From: a bacterium
GTDB taxonomy: Bacteria > Patescibacteriota > Gracilibacteria > UBA4473
Direction: 5' to 3'
Assembly: GCA_018648585.1 (NCBI GenBank)
Contig: JABGQW010000008.1
Location: 1 to 54,705 of the forward strand
DNA: 54,705 nucleotides
A program made the translations under genes and the position numbers. Shown one piece after another: positions 23,757 to 30,490 of this stretch (within the stretch, counting starts at the first letter, position 1; every line of letters begins with the position of its first letter). Below the pieces are notes generated by a model, which saw only the letters and a program-made list of their open reading frames with translations, was not told the DNA's origin and did no database searches.

Positions 23757-24524
23757 TCAATCGCGATCGGAGAGTTTCAGTGCGAGTCGTTCGAGACAAA
23801 ATTTCGGATTCAAATTCATCCCGATCGCGGTGTGCGTTTCGAGCAGCGTGTTGAGATTTTTTTGCAGCGATTTTTTTCCGCGTGAAAAATGAATCGCGTC
23901 CTCCAAAAATTTCAGCAGTTCCGTGCGGTCAATTTTTTTCTCCGGGTTGTCACGGGATTTTTCGTCCAAATTTTTGATCAGTTGGAATTTTTCCAACAGA
24001 TTTTTCCCGTTCAAAAAAGTTTCGATGTCCGGATTTTCCAAAATTTTTCGCTCCGGCTGCGGCAGCCGAACAGTTGTCACGCGCGAAAGAATCGTGTCGA
24101 GCATTTTGTGGTGGTTGCGCGTCGTAAAAATAAATTGCGCGCGCGCGGGCGGTTCTTCGATCAATTTTAGCATCGCGTGCGGCGCGAAAAAAGTGACGCG
24201 CTCGAGATTTTCAAAAATCACGATTCGGTGCGCGGATTCCGGTTTTCCGTGCGCCCAGCGGATCATTCCGAGGACATTTTCAAATTCGCCCTGCTCGTCT
24301 TTTTTCGTTCGATCTGAAAAATCAATTTTGAAACTTTTTCCCGAATCTCGAAAAACGATCGTGTCGGCGTGCACGCCCGCGGCGATTTTTTTCCGATCAA
24401 ATTTTTGCAGCTGCGCGGCAATTTCAATCGCGAGATCGAGCGCACCGGCATTTCCGGACAGCAGCACCCGCTGCGGAAAAATATCCGCGTCGAGCCATTT
24501 TTGAATTTTCGCCAGAATCTGCAT
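23757..24524 (-). CDS. holB: DNA polymerase III delta' subunit-like clamp-loader protein
   Basis: A 255-residue AAA+-type clamp-loader subunit. The Walker A site is degenerate (SGNAGAL), as expected for delta', while the later AAA+ elements are kept: IVIFENLERVTFFAPHAMLKLIEEPP (Walker B-like and sensor region), FIFTTRNHHKMLDTILSRVTTVRL with the SRC-like LSR motif. It is shorter than E. coli HolB (334), a common trait in reduced genomes. The genomic link to ricT supports the assignment. The start ATG (MQILAKIQKW) is directly upstream of the first helix. Confidence 0.88.
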   Translation of the reverse strand: MQILAKIQKWLDADIFPQRVLLSGNAGALDLAIEIAAQLQKFDRKKIAAGVHADTIVFRDSGKSFKIDFSDRTKKDEQGEFENVLGMIRWAHGKPESAHRIVIFENLERVTFFAPHAMLKLIEEPPARAQFIFTTRNHHKMLDTILSRVTTVRLPQPERKILENPDIETFLNGKNLLEKFQLIKNLDEKSRDNPEKKIDRTELLKFLEDAIHFSRGKKSLQKNLNTLLETHTAIGMNLNPKFCLERLALKLSDRD

Positions 24525-24562
24525 CGGCAGTCAGCGTACCAAAAAATTTGGAATCGGGAAGC

Positions 24563-24591
24563 TTGACTTTTTCCGTGAAATATTTTAAACT
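24563..24591 (+). promoter_or_regulatory. Promoter of the gene at 24620
   Basis: TTGACT, 17-base spacer, TAAACT; transcription would start about 20 bases before the ATG. Confidence 0.6.
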
Positions 24592-24619
24592 TGCGATGTT
24601 TTTAATTTCAAAAAATAAG

Positions 24620-25042
24620 ATGGCAGAAAATTTAATGGTTTCCGGCGAGAAAAAAGATGTTCCAAAATTCTTGGGGCACTCGCTCATTTCTCTCGGTGAG
24701 GATAAAACAACAATTGAGAAGGTGCTTGCTTCAATTTTGGAAAAATTCCCGCAGGCAACGCTCCGATTTGGTGTGGATCAAGATTTAAAAAGTTTGAAAA
24801 CACGGGCGTTCGAATTTTTGAAAAGAGAAGTGCAGGACAAAAAAAACTATGGAGAAAGCGTTTCCCCAGAAGAATTTCAAATTTCACTTCGTTTTTTTGA
24901 TTCGCCGAAGGGTAAAGAAATCTTTTTGGGATTTGCGAACGATTATTTTAAACAAAAAAAAGAAACGAACGATAAAGTTGGAAAAGTTTTAGACGCGGAA
25001 GCTTTTTTGGAAAATCCAGATTTAGTGCGTCCCATAGAATAA
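24620..25042 (+). CDS. Hypothetical cytosolic protein
   Basis: A 140-residue, Lys/Glu-rich, probably helical protein without signal peptide or membrane segment. It has a compact core (LGHSLISLGEDKTTIEKVLASIL) and two charged helices (KSLKTRAFEFLKREVQDKK; KGKEIFLGFANDYFKQKKE). No named family was recognised. ATG at 24620 was chosen because it follows the promoter by a short leader (AAAAATAAG before ATG). The gene is followed by a strong terminator and forms a single-gene unit between divergent holB and convergent DUF4349. Confidence 0.7.
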   Translation: MAENLMVSGEKKDVPKFLGHSLISLGEDKTTIEKVLASILEKFPQATLRFGVDQDLKSLKTRAFEFLKREVQDKKNYGESVSPEEFQISLRFFDSPKGKEIFLGFANDYFKQKKETNDKVGKVLDAEAFLENPDLVRPIE

Positions 25043-25065
25043 TTTCCTGATTGAATTTTCAAATA

Positions 25066-25094
25066 AAAACCCCAGCACGTCGCCGGGGTTTTTT
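25066..25094 (+). terminator. Intrinsic terminator
   Basis: AAAACCCC-A-GC, five-base loop, GC-C-GGGGTTTT with a T-run. Confidence 0.85.
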
Positions 25095-25105
25095 GAATTG
25101 TTGCG

Positions 25106-25151
25106 AAAACCCGGGCTCTGAAAGTGGTTTAATCTCACGAGTCCGGGTTTT
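25106..25151. repeat. Second inverted repeat between convergent genes
   Basis: AAAACCCGGGCTC and GAGTCCGGGTTTT form 13-base arms around a 20-base loop. The one mismatch is a G-U pair on the plus strand, so the structure fits read-through RNA from the plus side; it may also help end the minus-strand transcript. Confidence 0.55.
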
Positions 25152-25160
25152 GGAAATGAT

Positions 25161-26114
25161 TTATTTTTTCTTTTTTGCAAGTTTTCGTCGTCGCCATCGT
25201 TGGATTTGCCAGAGCGCAAAAACGACTGGAATCCAGATCGGTGCAAAAACCAGCACGCGAATCGCGCGGTCGAAAATATTTTGCAGCGAGTGAATCAGCG
25301 AGTTGACCGAACTTTTCCAGCTGTACGTGACGTTCCACTCGGGGCTCGAAAAATCGCCGATTTCTGGTTCGGGTTGCAGCGACAAATTCAGCGTCGAAAA
25401 TGCCACGTTTGTGTCGTGCCGTTTGAGTTGGCGTTCGTAATTTTCAATCTGTTGCTGTACGGATGCGAGTTCTCGATCGATTTCGAGCACGTCGCCGAGA
25501 TTTTCCGTTTTCGTTTTCATCAATTCCAAAAGTCGCGTTCGCCGCGTTTCCAGATTTTCTTTTCGACTTGCGATGTCGACGTACTGCGCGGTGACGTCCT
25601 GCACCGAAAAATTTTCATTTTTTTTCACGCCGAGTTCGACAAATTTTGCGATCGCCGCGTCGAGATTTTCGCTCGGAATTCGGATCGTAAAATTGTACGA
25701 CAAAACTCCCGATCGGACTTCGTACGAATTCAAATTCGTCACAAATCCGTCAAAATTTTCGAGCAAATTTTTCACGGATTCCCGCGTGGTTTCCGTGTTT
25801 TCAACTTCGAGCGTGAGCGACGCATTTTTCACAATTTTTCGTTCTTCGGCTTCCGGTTCAAAATCGGCGAACGCCTGCGGCATAATTGAGTCAGAAATCA
25901 TTTTCATCGCGCCGCCGGCCGCCATCATCATTCGTGGCGCAGATCCCATTTCGTTTTCGCTCCAGCTTTGATCAGAATTTTTGGAATACATTTTTCGGGA
26001 CAAACCGGTCGAATCAAAACTCGGGAAAATCCAGCTCAGAATCGCGATTCCGACGAGAACGAGCAGCAGATTTTTTTGGCAAAAAATCCACGATTTGGTG
26101 AGAAAGTTTTTCAT
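25161..26114 (-). CDS. DUF4349 membrane-anchored protein
   Basis: A 317-residue envelope protein: N-terminal TM at about 16-32, a Met/Ser-rich linker, a DUF4349 domain (KIVKNASLTLEVENTETTRESV, GFVTNLNSYEVRSGVLSY, FTIRIPSENLDAAIAKF), a coiled coil (SRKENLETRRTRLLELMKTK, ELASVQQQIENYERQL), a strand pair (DTNVAFSTLNLSL) and a C-terminal TM near residues 282-303 with a basic tail. This order is typical of DUF4349 proteins, whose role is unknown. It is monocistronic here and convergent with the gene at 24620. Confidence 0.9.
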   Translation of the reverse strand: MKNFLTKSWIFCQKNLLLVLVGIAILSWIFPSFDSTGLSRKMYSKNSDQSWSENEMGSAPRMMMAAGGAMKMISDSIMPQAFADFEPEAEERKIVKNASLTLEVENTETTRESVKNLLENFDGFVTNLNSYEVRSGVLSYNFTIRIPSENLDAAIAKFVELGVKKNENFSVQDVTAQYVDIASRKENLETRRTRLLELMKTKTENLGDVLEIDRELASVQQQIENYERQLKRHDTNVAFSTLNLSLQPEPEIGDFSSPEWNVTYSWKSSVNSLIHSLQNIFDRAIRVLVFAPIWIPVVFALWQIQRWRRRKLAKKKK

Positions 26115-26195
26115 GTTTTGAAAATTAAAAAACAGAAATCGTCACTTTTGTTGTACGAAAATTTTCAAAACTCGCAACAAAAAAACGTGGTGTTG

Positions 26196-26220
26196 TCACT
26201 CCGGACTTGATCCGGAATCT
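26196..26220. repeat. REP-like palindrome (TCCGGA type)
   Basis: CACTCCGGACTTGATCCGGA contains TCCGGA twice around a five-base loop. This is a widespread dispersed intergenic repeat type. It lies where porB would be expected after porA. Confidence 0.6.
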
Positions 26221-26248
26221 AAAAGAATTTCAGAGAAAATAATTCACT

Positions 26249-26317
26249 GTCATTGCGAGCGGAGCGTGGCAATCTTATTTTACGACGGAGTGAGATTGCT
26301 TCGTCATTCGCAATGAC
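26249..26317. repeat. REP-like inverted repeat (GTCATTGCGA type)
   Basis: GTCATTGCG at 26249-26257 pairs with CGCAATGAC at 26309-26317, and an inner GCAATCT pairs with AGATTGC. A familiar dispersed palindrome in many bacteria. The whole 208-base gap between DUF4349 and porA holds only such repeats. Confidence 0.75.
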
Positions 26318-26322
26318 AATTT

Positions 26323-27492
26323 TTATTTTTCCTCGCGGAGATTGATCCAGTGCGGTTTGTTCTCGGGCAGGTTTTCAAAATTTTTCGCCAATTCCACAAA
26401 ATCGTTCGCGTGCGTTTCGCGCGATCCGAGTCCAAAAATTCCGTTTCGAATTTCCGCGTCGAGTCCGAGATTTCGAATTTCTGTTCCGAGTGGTGCCCAC
26501 TCCGCGCCGCACGGAGAGCAGCGATCGAGCACGATTATTTTTTTTGCTGTTTTCAATTTCTCTCGCAGCTCGTCGCTCGGAAACGGGCGAAACATTTTTG
26601 GTCGGACGACGGCCGCATTTCCCAATTTTTCCACAGCGCGTTCGAGCGTCGCGCACACCGATCCGATCGCGACAAACGCGATTTCCGGATTTTCTGCTCC
26701 GATTTTTTCCACGAGTTCTCCCGATCCGCGTCCAAATTTTTTCGCAAATTCTCTCAAAACTTTTTCAGCCTGTCCGCGCATATTTTCCAATCCCGCCAGC
26801 TGCGCGCGTTTGTGTTCCATGTAAAAATCCGGTTTCGTAAAATTTCCGTACGCGGTTGGATTTTCGATGTCGAGCAGCGGATTTTTCAAAATTATTTCGC
26901 CGACAAATTTCTGAACTTCGTCGTCCGGTTCGAGTGAAATTTTCATCGCGGTGTGCGTCGTGTGAAAACAATCCATCGCCATCATCAGCGGTGTCCGGAC
27001 ATTTTCTGCCTCCGCGATCCGAAAACTACACACCAAAAAATCGTACGCTTCCTGCGCGTTTTTCGCGACGAGTTGTCCCCAGCCCGAGTCGCGCACGGCG
27101 TACAAATCGTCGTGTCCGCAGTGAATCGAGAGCGGCGCCGACAGCGCGCGATTTCCGTTGACGAGCACGATCGGCAGGCGCGTTCCGCTCGCGTTCCAGA
27201 GAACTTCTGCCATCAAAATTAATCCCTGGCTCGCGGTCGCCGTGACCGCGCGTGCGCCCGCGGCGGCAGCTCCGACGCAGATCGACAGTGCTGCGTGCTC
27301 GGATTCGGCGCAAACGTACTCGGTGTCGACGTCGCCGTCCGCGACGAATTTCGAAAATTTTTCTCCGATGTAGCTCGTCGGCGTGATCGGATAAAATCCA
27401 AAAACTTCCGGTTCGATTTGGCGCAGCGCCTCGGCTGCAGCGGCGTTTCCGTCGAGCGTTCGTGTTTCGTGATCAATTATTTTTTTTGTCAT
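26323..27492 (-). CDS. porA: 2-oxoacid:ferredoxin oxidoreductase alpha subunit (PorA-like)
   Basis: Alpha subunit of a pyruvate/2-oxoacid:ferredoxin oxidoreductase, which makes acyl-CoA, CO2 and reduced ferredoxin. The 389-residue product has the pyrimidine-binding domain (VFGFYPITPTSYIGE, YVCAESEHAALSICVGAAAAGARA, TASQGLILM) and domain II (FVAIGSVCATLERAVEKLG, RPFPSDELRE). ATG at 27492 was chosen over TTG at 27501. It is last in porC-porD-porA; the beta subunit that binds the TPP diphosphate is not next to it. Substrate (pyruvate or another 2-oxoacid) is not certain. Confidence 0.92.
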   Translation of the reverse strand: MTKKIIDHETRTLDGNAAAAEALRQIEPEVFGFYPITPTSYIGEKFSKFVADGDVDTEYVCAESEHAALSICVGAAAAGARAVTATASQGLILMAEVLWNASGTRLPIVLVNGNRALSAPLSIHCGHDDLYAVRDSGWGQLVAKNAQEAYDFLVCSFRIAEAENVRTPLMMAMDCFHTTHTAMKISLEPDDEVQKFVGEIILKNPLLDIENPTAYGNFTKPDFYMEHKRAQLAGLENMRGQAEKVLREFAKKFGRGSGELVEKIGAENPEIAFVAIGSVCATLERAVEKLGNAAVVRPKMFRPFPSDELREKLKTAKKIIVLDRCSPCGAEWAPLGTEIRNLGLDAEIRNGIFGLGSRETHANDFVELAKNFENLPENKPHWINLREEK

Positions 27493-27497
27493 TTTTT

Positions 27498-27857
27498 TCA
27501 AAAATCAGATTTTTCTTCGTCTCGAAATCGCAGCGCGTGTTTCGCCGGATCTGGATTTTTGTTCGGCGGACAAATTTCCACGCACAATCCGCAGTCTTTG
27601 CAGTGATCGAGATCGACGCCGATCATGTTTCCTTTTTCATCCAAAAGAATCGAATCGTCCGGGCAAACTGCCCAGCAGAGTCCGCAGTTGATGCAGTTTT
27701 CTGGCACAAATTCTAGCGCGCGCGGAACCCAATTTCCGGTGTGATATTTTTCAGAATTTCCTGCGGATTTCACGACGCCGCCGCTGATTCCAAGTTCTTG
27801 CCAGCTCGCGGTGCTGGCCACCACGCGGAGATTTGGATTCGATTTTTTCGCGTTCAT
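27498..27857 (-). CDS. porD: 2-oxoacid:ferredoxin oxidoreductase delta subunit (2[4Fe-4S] ferredoxin)
   Basis: A 119-residue electron-transfer subunit. Two CxxCxxCxxxCP motifs are visible: CINCGLCWAVCP and CKDCGLCVEICP, enough for two [4Fe-4S] clusters. The N-terminus carries the SWQELGISGGVVKSAGNSEKY segment common to PorD. ATG at 27857 was chosen over an in-frame TTG at 27866. It lies between porC and porA with TTGA-AAAAAA-ATG junctions on both sides. Confidence 0.93.
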   Translation of the reverse strand: MNAKKSNPNLRVVASTASWQELGISGGVVKSAGNSEKYHTGNWVPRALEFVPENCINCGLCWAVCPDDSILLDEKGNMIGVDLDHCKDCGLCVEICPPNKNPDPAKHALRFRDEEKSDF

Positions 27858-27862
27858 TTTTT

Positions 27863-28447
27863 TCAAAAAATTTTCAGCTCCGTTTTTCCGCGTTGAAATC
27901 CGACGAGATTTTTTTCCACGACCGATTTCGCAAAAACTTTTTCCAGATTTTTCTCCAAAAGTTTTTTTATTTTCTCCGCCGGCAACTCCAAAATTTCCGC
28001 CAACGCGCCGATCATCGCGACGTTCGGCAAATTTTTTCCGAGCGTTTCTCGTGCGATTTTTGTCGCGGGAACGTGCACAATTTTCCCACCAAATTTTTCT
28101 GCAAATTTTGACGGTTCCGCTTTCTCGGTGTTGATCACGAGCGTTCCGTCCGATTTCAAACCTTTCAAAATTTCCTCGTGCGAAAGTTCTGCGCCCACGA
28201 GCGACGGCTCGAGAAGTACGACGAGATCAATTTGTCTCGGCTGCGCAGGATCGAGCGGCGTTCCTTTTTTTTCTGAAAATCGATTAAAAACGATGACCGG
28301 CGCACCGCGTTTTTCTGCACCAAAATCGGGAAAACTTAAAATTTCCATCCCGAGCTCGCCGAGCGCTTCCCCCAAAAAATTGGCTGCGGTGACCGCGCCT
28401 TGTCCTGCACGAGAGTGCCAGCGGATTGAGAGGTTTTTGAACAGCAT
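27863..28447 (-). CDS. porC: 2-oxoacid:ferredoxin oxidoreductase gamma subunit
   Basis: A 194-residue gamma subunit with the family N-terminus IRWHSRAGQGAVTAANFLGEAL, then FPDFGAEKRGAPVIVFNRFS, a conserved PSLVGAE turn, and the C-terminal NLPNVAMIGALAEIL helix. It starts the por operon. ATG at 28447 was chosen because it opens the domain and stands eight bases after a -10 box; the in-frame extension upstream has no similarity to PorC. CoA binding by this domain is known from the family. Confidence 0.92.
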   Translation of the reverse strand: MLFKNLSIRWHSRAGQGAVTAANFLGEALGELGMEILSFPDFGAEKRGAPVIVFNRFSEKKGTPLDPAQPRQIDLVVLLEPSLVGAELSHEEILKGLKSDGTLVINTEKAEPSKFAEKFGGKIVHVPATKIARETLGKNLPNVAMIGALAEILELPAEKIKKLLEKNLEKVFAKSVVEKNLVGFQRGKTELKIF

Positions 28448-28455
28448 CACGTTGG

Positions 28456-28483
28456 ATTGTCGCAAAATTTTGAAAAATCGCAA
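28456..28483 (-). promoter_or_regulatory. Predicted leaderless promoter of the por operon
   Basis: Read on the minus strand: TTGCGA, 16-base spacer, GACAAT, eight bases, then the porC ATG. Confidence 0.5.
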
Positions 28484-28510
28484 ATTGAGCAGTTTTTGTA
28501 TTCGTAGAAA

Positions 28511-28539
28511 TTGACAAAAAAAGGAGAAATCGCGAGAAT
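28511..28539 (+). promoter_or_regulatory. Predicted leaderless promoter of the membrane-protein gene
   Basis: TTGACA, 17-base spacer, GAGAAT, eight bases, then the ATG at 28548. The AAGGAG in the spacer is too far from the start to be an SD site. Confidence 0.6.
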
Positions 28540-28547
28540 TCACACAG

Positions 28548-29603
28548 ATGAAATATGTGAAGCTCATCGCGGACGCGTGGGAACTCACCGTTTCACACAA
28601 AAAATTGGTGTGGTTTGTTTTTGTCCCTGCGATTGCGGGGGTGCTTTTTTTCGTTGCGGAGATCGCGTGGCAGTACGGACTTTTGGCGGAAGAATTTGGG
28701 CGGCTCGAACACGGATTTACGTACGGGACGATCGGCGAAACGTTGCATAAATTTTCGCAGTGGGGGATACTCGGCTGGGCGATTTTTCTCGTTGTTTTTG
28801 TGGTTCTGATTCATTTGGTTTTGCCGGCGTGGATTCAGTCGACGCTGATTTTGTCGGTGCGCCAAAAATTTTCTGAACCGACCAAAAAACTTTCACTTCG
28901 CCAAAAAATTATCGAAGGATTTGAATATTTTTTCCGGTTGTTTGAATTTCACGCGGTGCTCGCGCCGTTTCAATTTATGACAATTCTTTTTTACGGAATT
29001 ACTTTTTACCGATATTTTCACGGAGAAATTTACAGCCAGCTTCTTTTGCCGACGCTGATCGGTTTCATCATCATTTCGGCGTTTGTGGGACTTTTTTTCG
29101 TGTACGCTCCATTTTTTATGGTGTGTGAGCGAAACGGGTTTCGCGAAGCAATGAAAAAAAGTATCGGGCTGGGATTTCTGTTTTTCGGGCGGACGGCGAT
29201 TTTATTTTTGCTGATGTTTCTCGTCAATATTCGCGTGATCATCAACGTTCTCGTCGTGCTCGGTGTTCCGCTTGGACTTTTGGTGATGGGATCGTATTTT
29301 GCGAGTTCAAATTGGTTTTGGGTGGCGATCATCGGTGGCGGATTGCTGGGATTGTCGCTTTTTGCGTTGGCGGCGTATTTGACGTCGTTGCTCGAAGTTT
29401 TTTCCATCGCATTTTGGGAGCGCGCGTTTTCGCATCTCCGGGCGGAACAAATGCAGCTCAAAACTTCGGAAAAAGAAGCCGTGGAAACGATTTCAGAAAT
29501 TCCGGATGTTTCCGATTTTAAAAATGAAAATCAGCCAGAGCGGCTTGTCAAAGCTCCGGTGTTGCCGATGGATCATGAACTTCACTCAGAAATTTCCGAA
29601 TGA
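28548..29603 (+). CDS. Polytopic membrane protein, unknown function
   Basis: A 351-residue protein with about six to eight hydrophobic segments (for example LVWFVFVPAIAGVLFFVAEI, WAIFLVVFVVLIHLVLPAW, LLLPTLIGFIIISAFVGLFF, AILFLLMFLVNIRVIINVLV, WVAIIGGGLLGLSLFALAAY) and a charged cytosolic tail of about 60 residues. No transporter motif was recognised; the FREAMKKSIGL segment resembles the amphipathic loop in bacterial proteins with a DUF-type multi-helix envelope domain. It overlaps the next gene by four bases (ATGA), so both are cotranscribed. Confidence 0.8.
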   Translation: MKYVKLIADAWELTVSHKKLVWFVFVPAIAGVLFFVAEIAWQYGLLAEEFGRLEHGFTYGTIGETLHKFSQWGILGWAIFLVVFVVLIHLVLPAWIQSTLILSVRQKFSEPTKKLSLRQKIIEGFEYFFRLFEFHAVLAPFQFMTILFYGITFYRYFHGEIYSQLLLPTLIGFIIISAFVGLFFVYAPFFMVCERNGFREAMKKSIGLGFLFFGRTAILFLLMFLVNIRVIINVLVVLGVPLGLLVMGSYFASSNWFWVAIIGGGLLGLSLFALAAYLTSLLEVFSIAFWERAFSHLRAEQMQLKTSEKEAVETISEIPDVSDFKNENQPERLVKAPVLPMDHELHSEISE

Positions 29604-30232
29604 AACACAAAAAAATTCTCGGCATCGTTCTCGTGATCGTGGTGATCGTGGCGGCGTTTTTTGCGCGAGAATTGTGGCTCGGTCGCACGCAGCTGACTCA
29701 GATTTTTTCCGAAAAAAATGTGATGCTCGTGCGCGCGCCGGAGGGAAAAATATTCTTTTTTGGAGAAGAATCTGTCGCCAAAAATGCGGCGTGGAATATT
29801 CGCCCGTTTTTGCTCGGCGAAAAGATGCAAAACATTTTTTCTTCGCCGGTCGGAGACGAAATCGTGAATCCAACTTTTACGGTGCAGCGGCTGTCGACGC
29901 GGTTTGTGCGCGGACTTTTTTCCAACGATCTCGGCGGACGACGCGCGGCGTTTTTCTTTTTTGACGAAAATTTTTCAGAAGACGAACTGGCGCAAATCAA
30001 CATTCATCGCACGCGGTTGCAGTCGGACTGGTGGGTGATGCAAAAAAATGTTTTGCCGGATTTTCTTCCCGCACCACGGCGGGGAATTATATTTCTCGGC
30101 GAACGCGCGCCATCAGAAAAAACCACAAAATTTGCGACGGATCACGATTTGAGTTTGATCTCGGTGAGCGAGACCGGCGGGTTTTCGCTCGAATTTGAAA
30201 ACGACGACTGGGCGGTCAAAACGCGAAAATAA
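29600..30232 (+). CDS. Membrane-anchored hypothetical protein
   Basis: A 210-residue protein with one N-terminal signal anchor (KILGIVLVIVVIVAAFFARELW, residues 5-26) and an extracytoplasmic domain with alternating strands and charged turns (VMLVRAPEGKIFFFGEE, RAAFFFFDENFSEDEL, RRGIIFLGERAP). No family was recognised. Coupled by a four-base overlap to the polytopic protein upstream, which suggests the two act together at the membrane. Confidence 0.75.
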   Translation: MKHKKILGIVLVIVVIVAAFFARELWLGRTQLTQIFSEKNVMLVRAPEGKIFFFGEESVAKNAAWNIRPFLLGEKMQNIFSSPVGDEIVNPTFTVQRLSTRFVRGLFSNDLGGRRAAFFFFDENFSEDELAQINIHRTRLQSDWWVMQKNVLPDFLPAPRRGIIFLGERAPSEKTTKFATDHDLSLISVSETGGFSLEFENDDWAVKTRK

Positions 30233-30235
30233 TTT

Positions 30236-30391
30236 TTATCGAGGATTCAAGATACGATCGATTGTCGCTCTCCGTCGTTTGATTTCGTCCTGACATTCCT
30301 TATTTTTTTTCTCAGTTTTCGGATTTTGAAAATTTTCGAGTTCTTCTGGCGTCGGAATACGATTGGATGATTTGAATTTTTTTTTGTGCAT
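30236..30391 (-). CDS. Small basic protein of 51 residues
   Basis: A short ORF read through by codon: ATG at 30391, TAA at 30236. The product starts MHKKKFKSSNRIPTPEEL, is rich in Lys, Arg, Glu and Asn, and ends DRILNPR. The PTPEEL turn followed by a charged helix looks like a real protein rather than noise. The start follows CTATTTTAAAAA, the same A-rich SD-less context seen at other stand-alone genes. It fills an otherwise empty 258-base gap before elp3. Function unknown. Confidence 0.5.
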   Translation of the reverse strand: MHKKKFKSSNRIPTPEELENFQNPKTEKKNKECQDEIKRRRATIDRILNPR

Positions 30392-30477
30392 TTTTTAAAA
30401 TAGTTAGATTTTCATTGAATATTTTTCCTGATTTTTTGAGAAAAGTCAAGCTGGCTTTTCATTTTTCCAAAAATCGG

Positions 30478-30483
30478 TACGCT
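30478..30483 (+). promoter_or_regulatory. -10 box of elp3, leaderless type
   Basis: TACGCT ending seven bases before the GTG at 30491; identical to the tsaD -10 box. No good -35 box is seen. Confidence 0.4.
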
Positions 30484-30490
30484 CGGCCCC

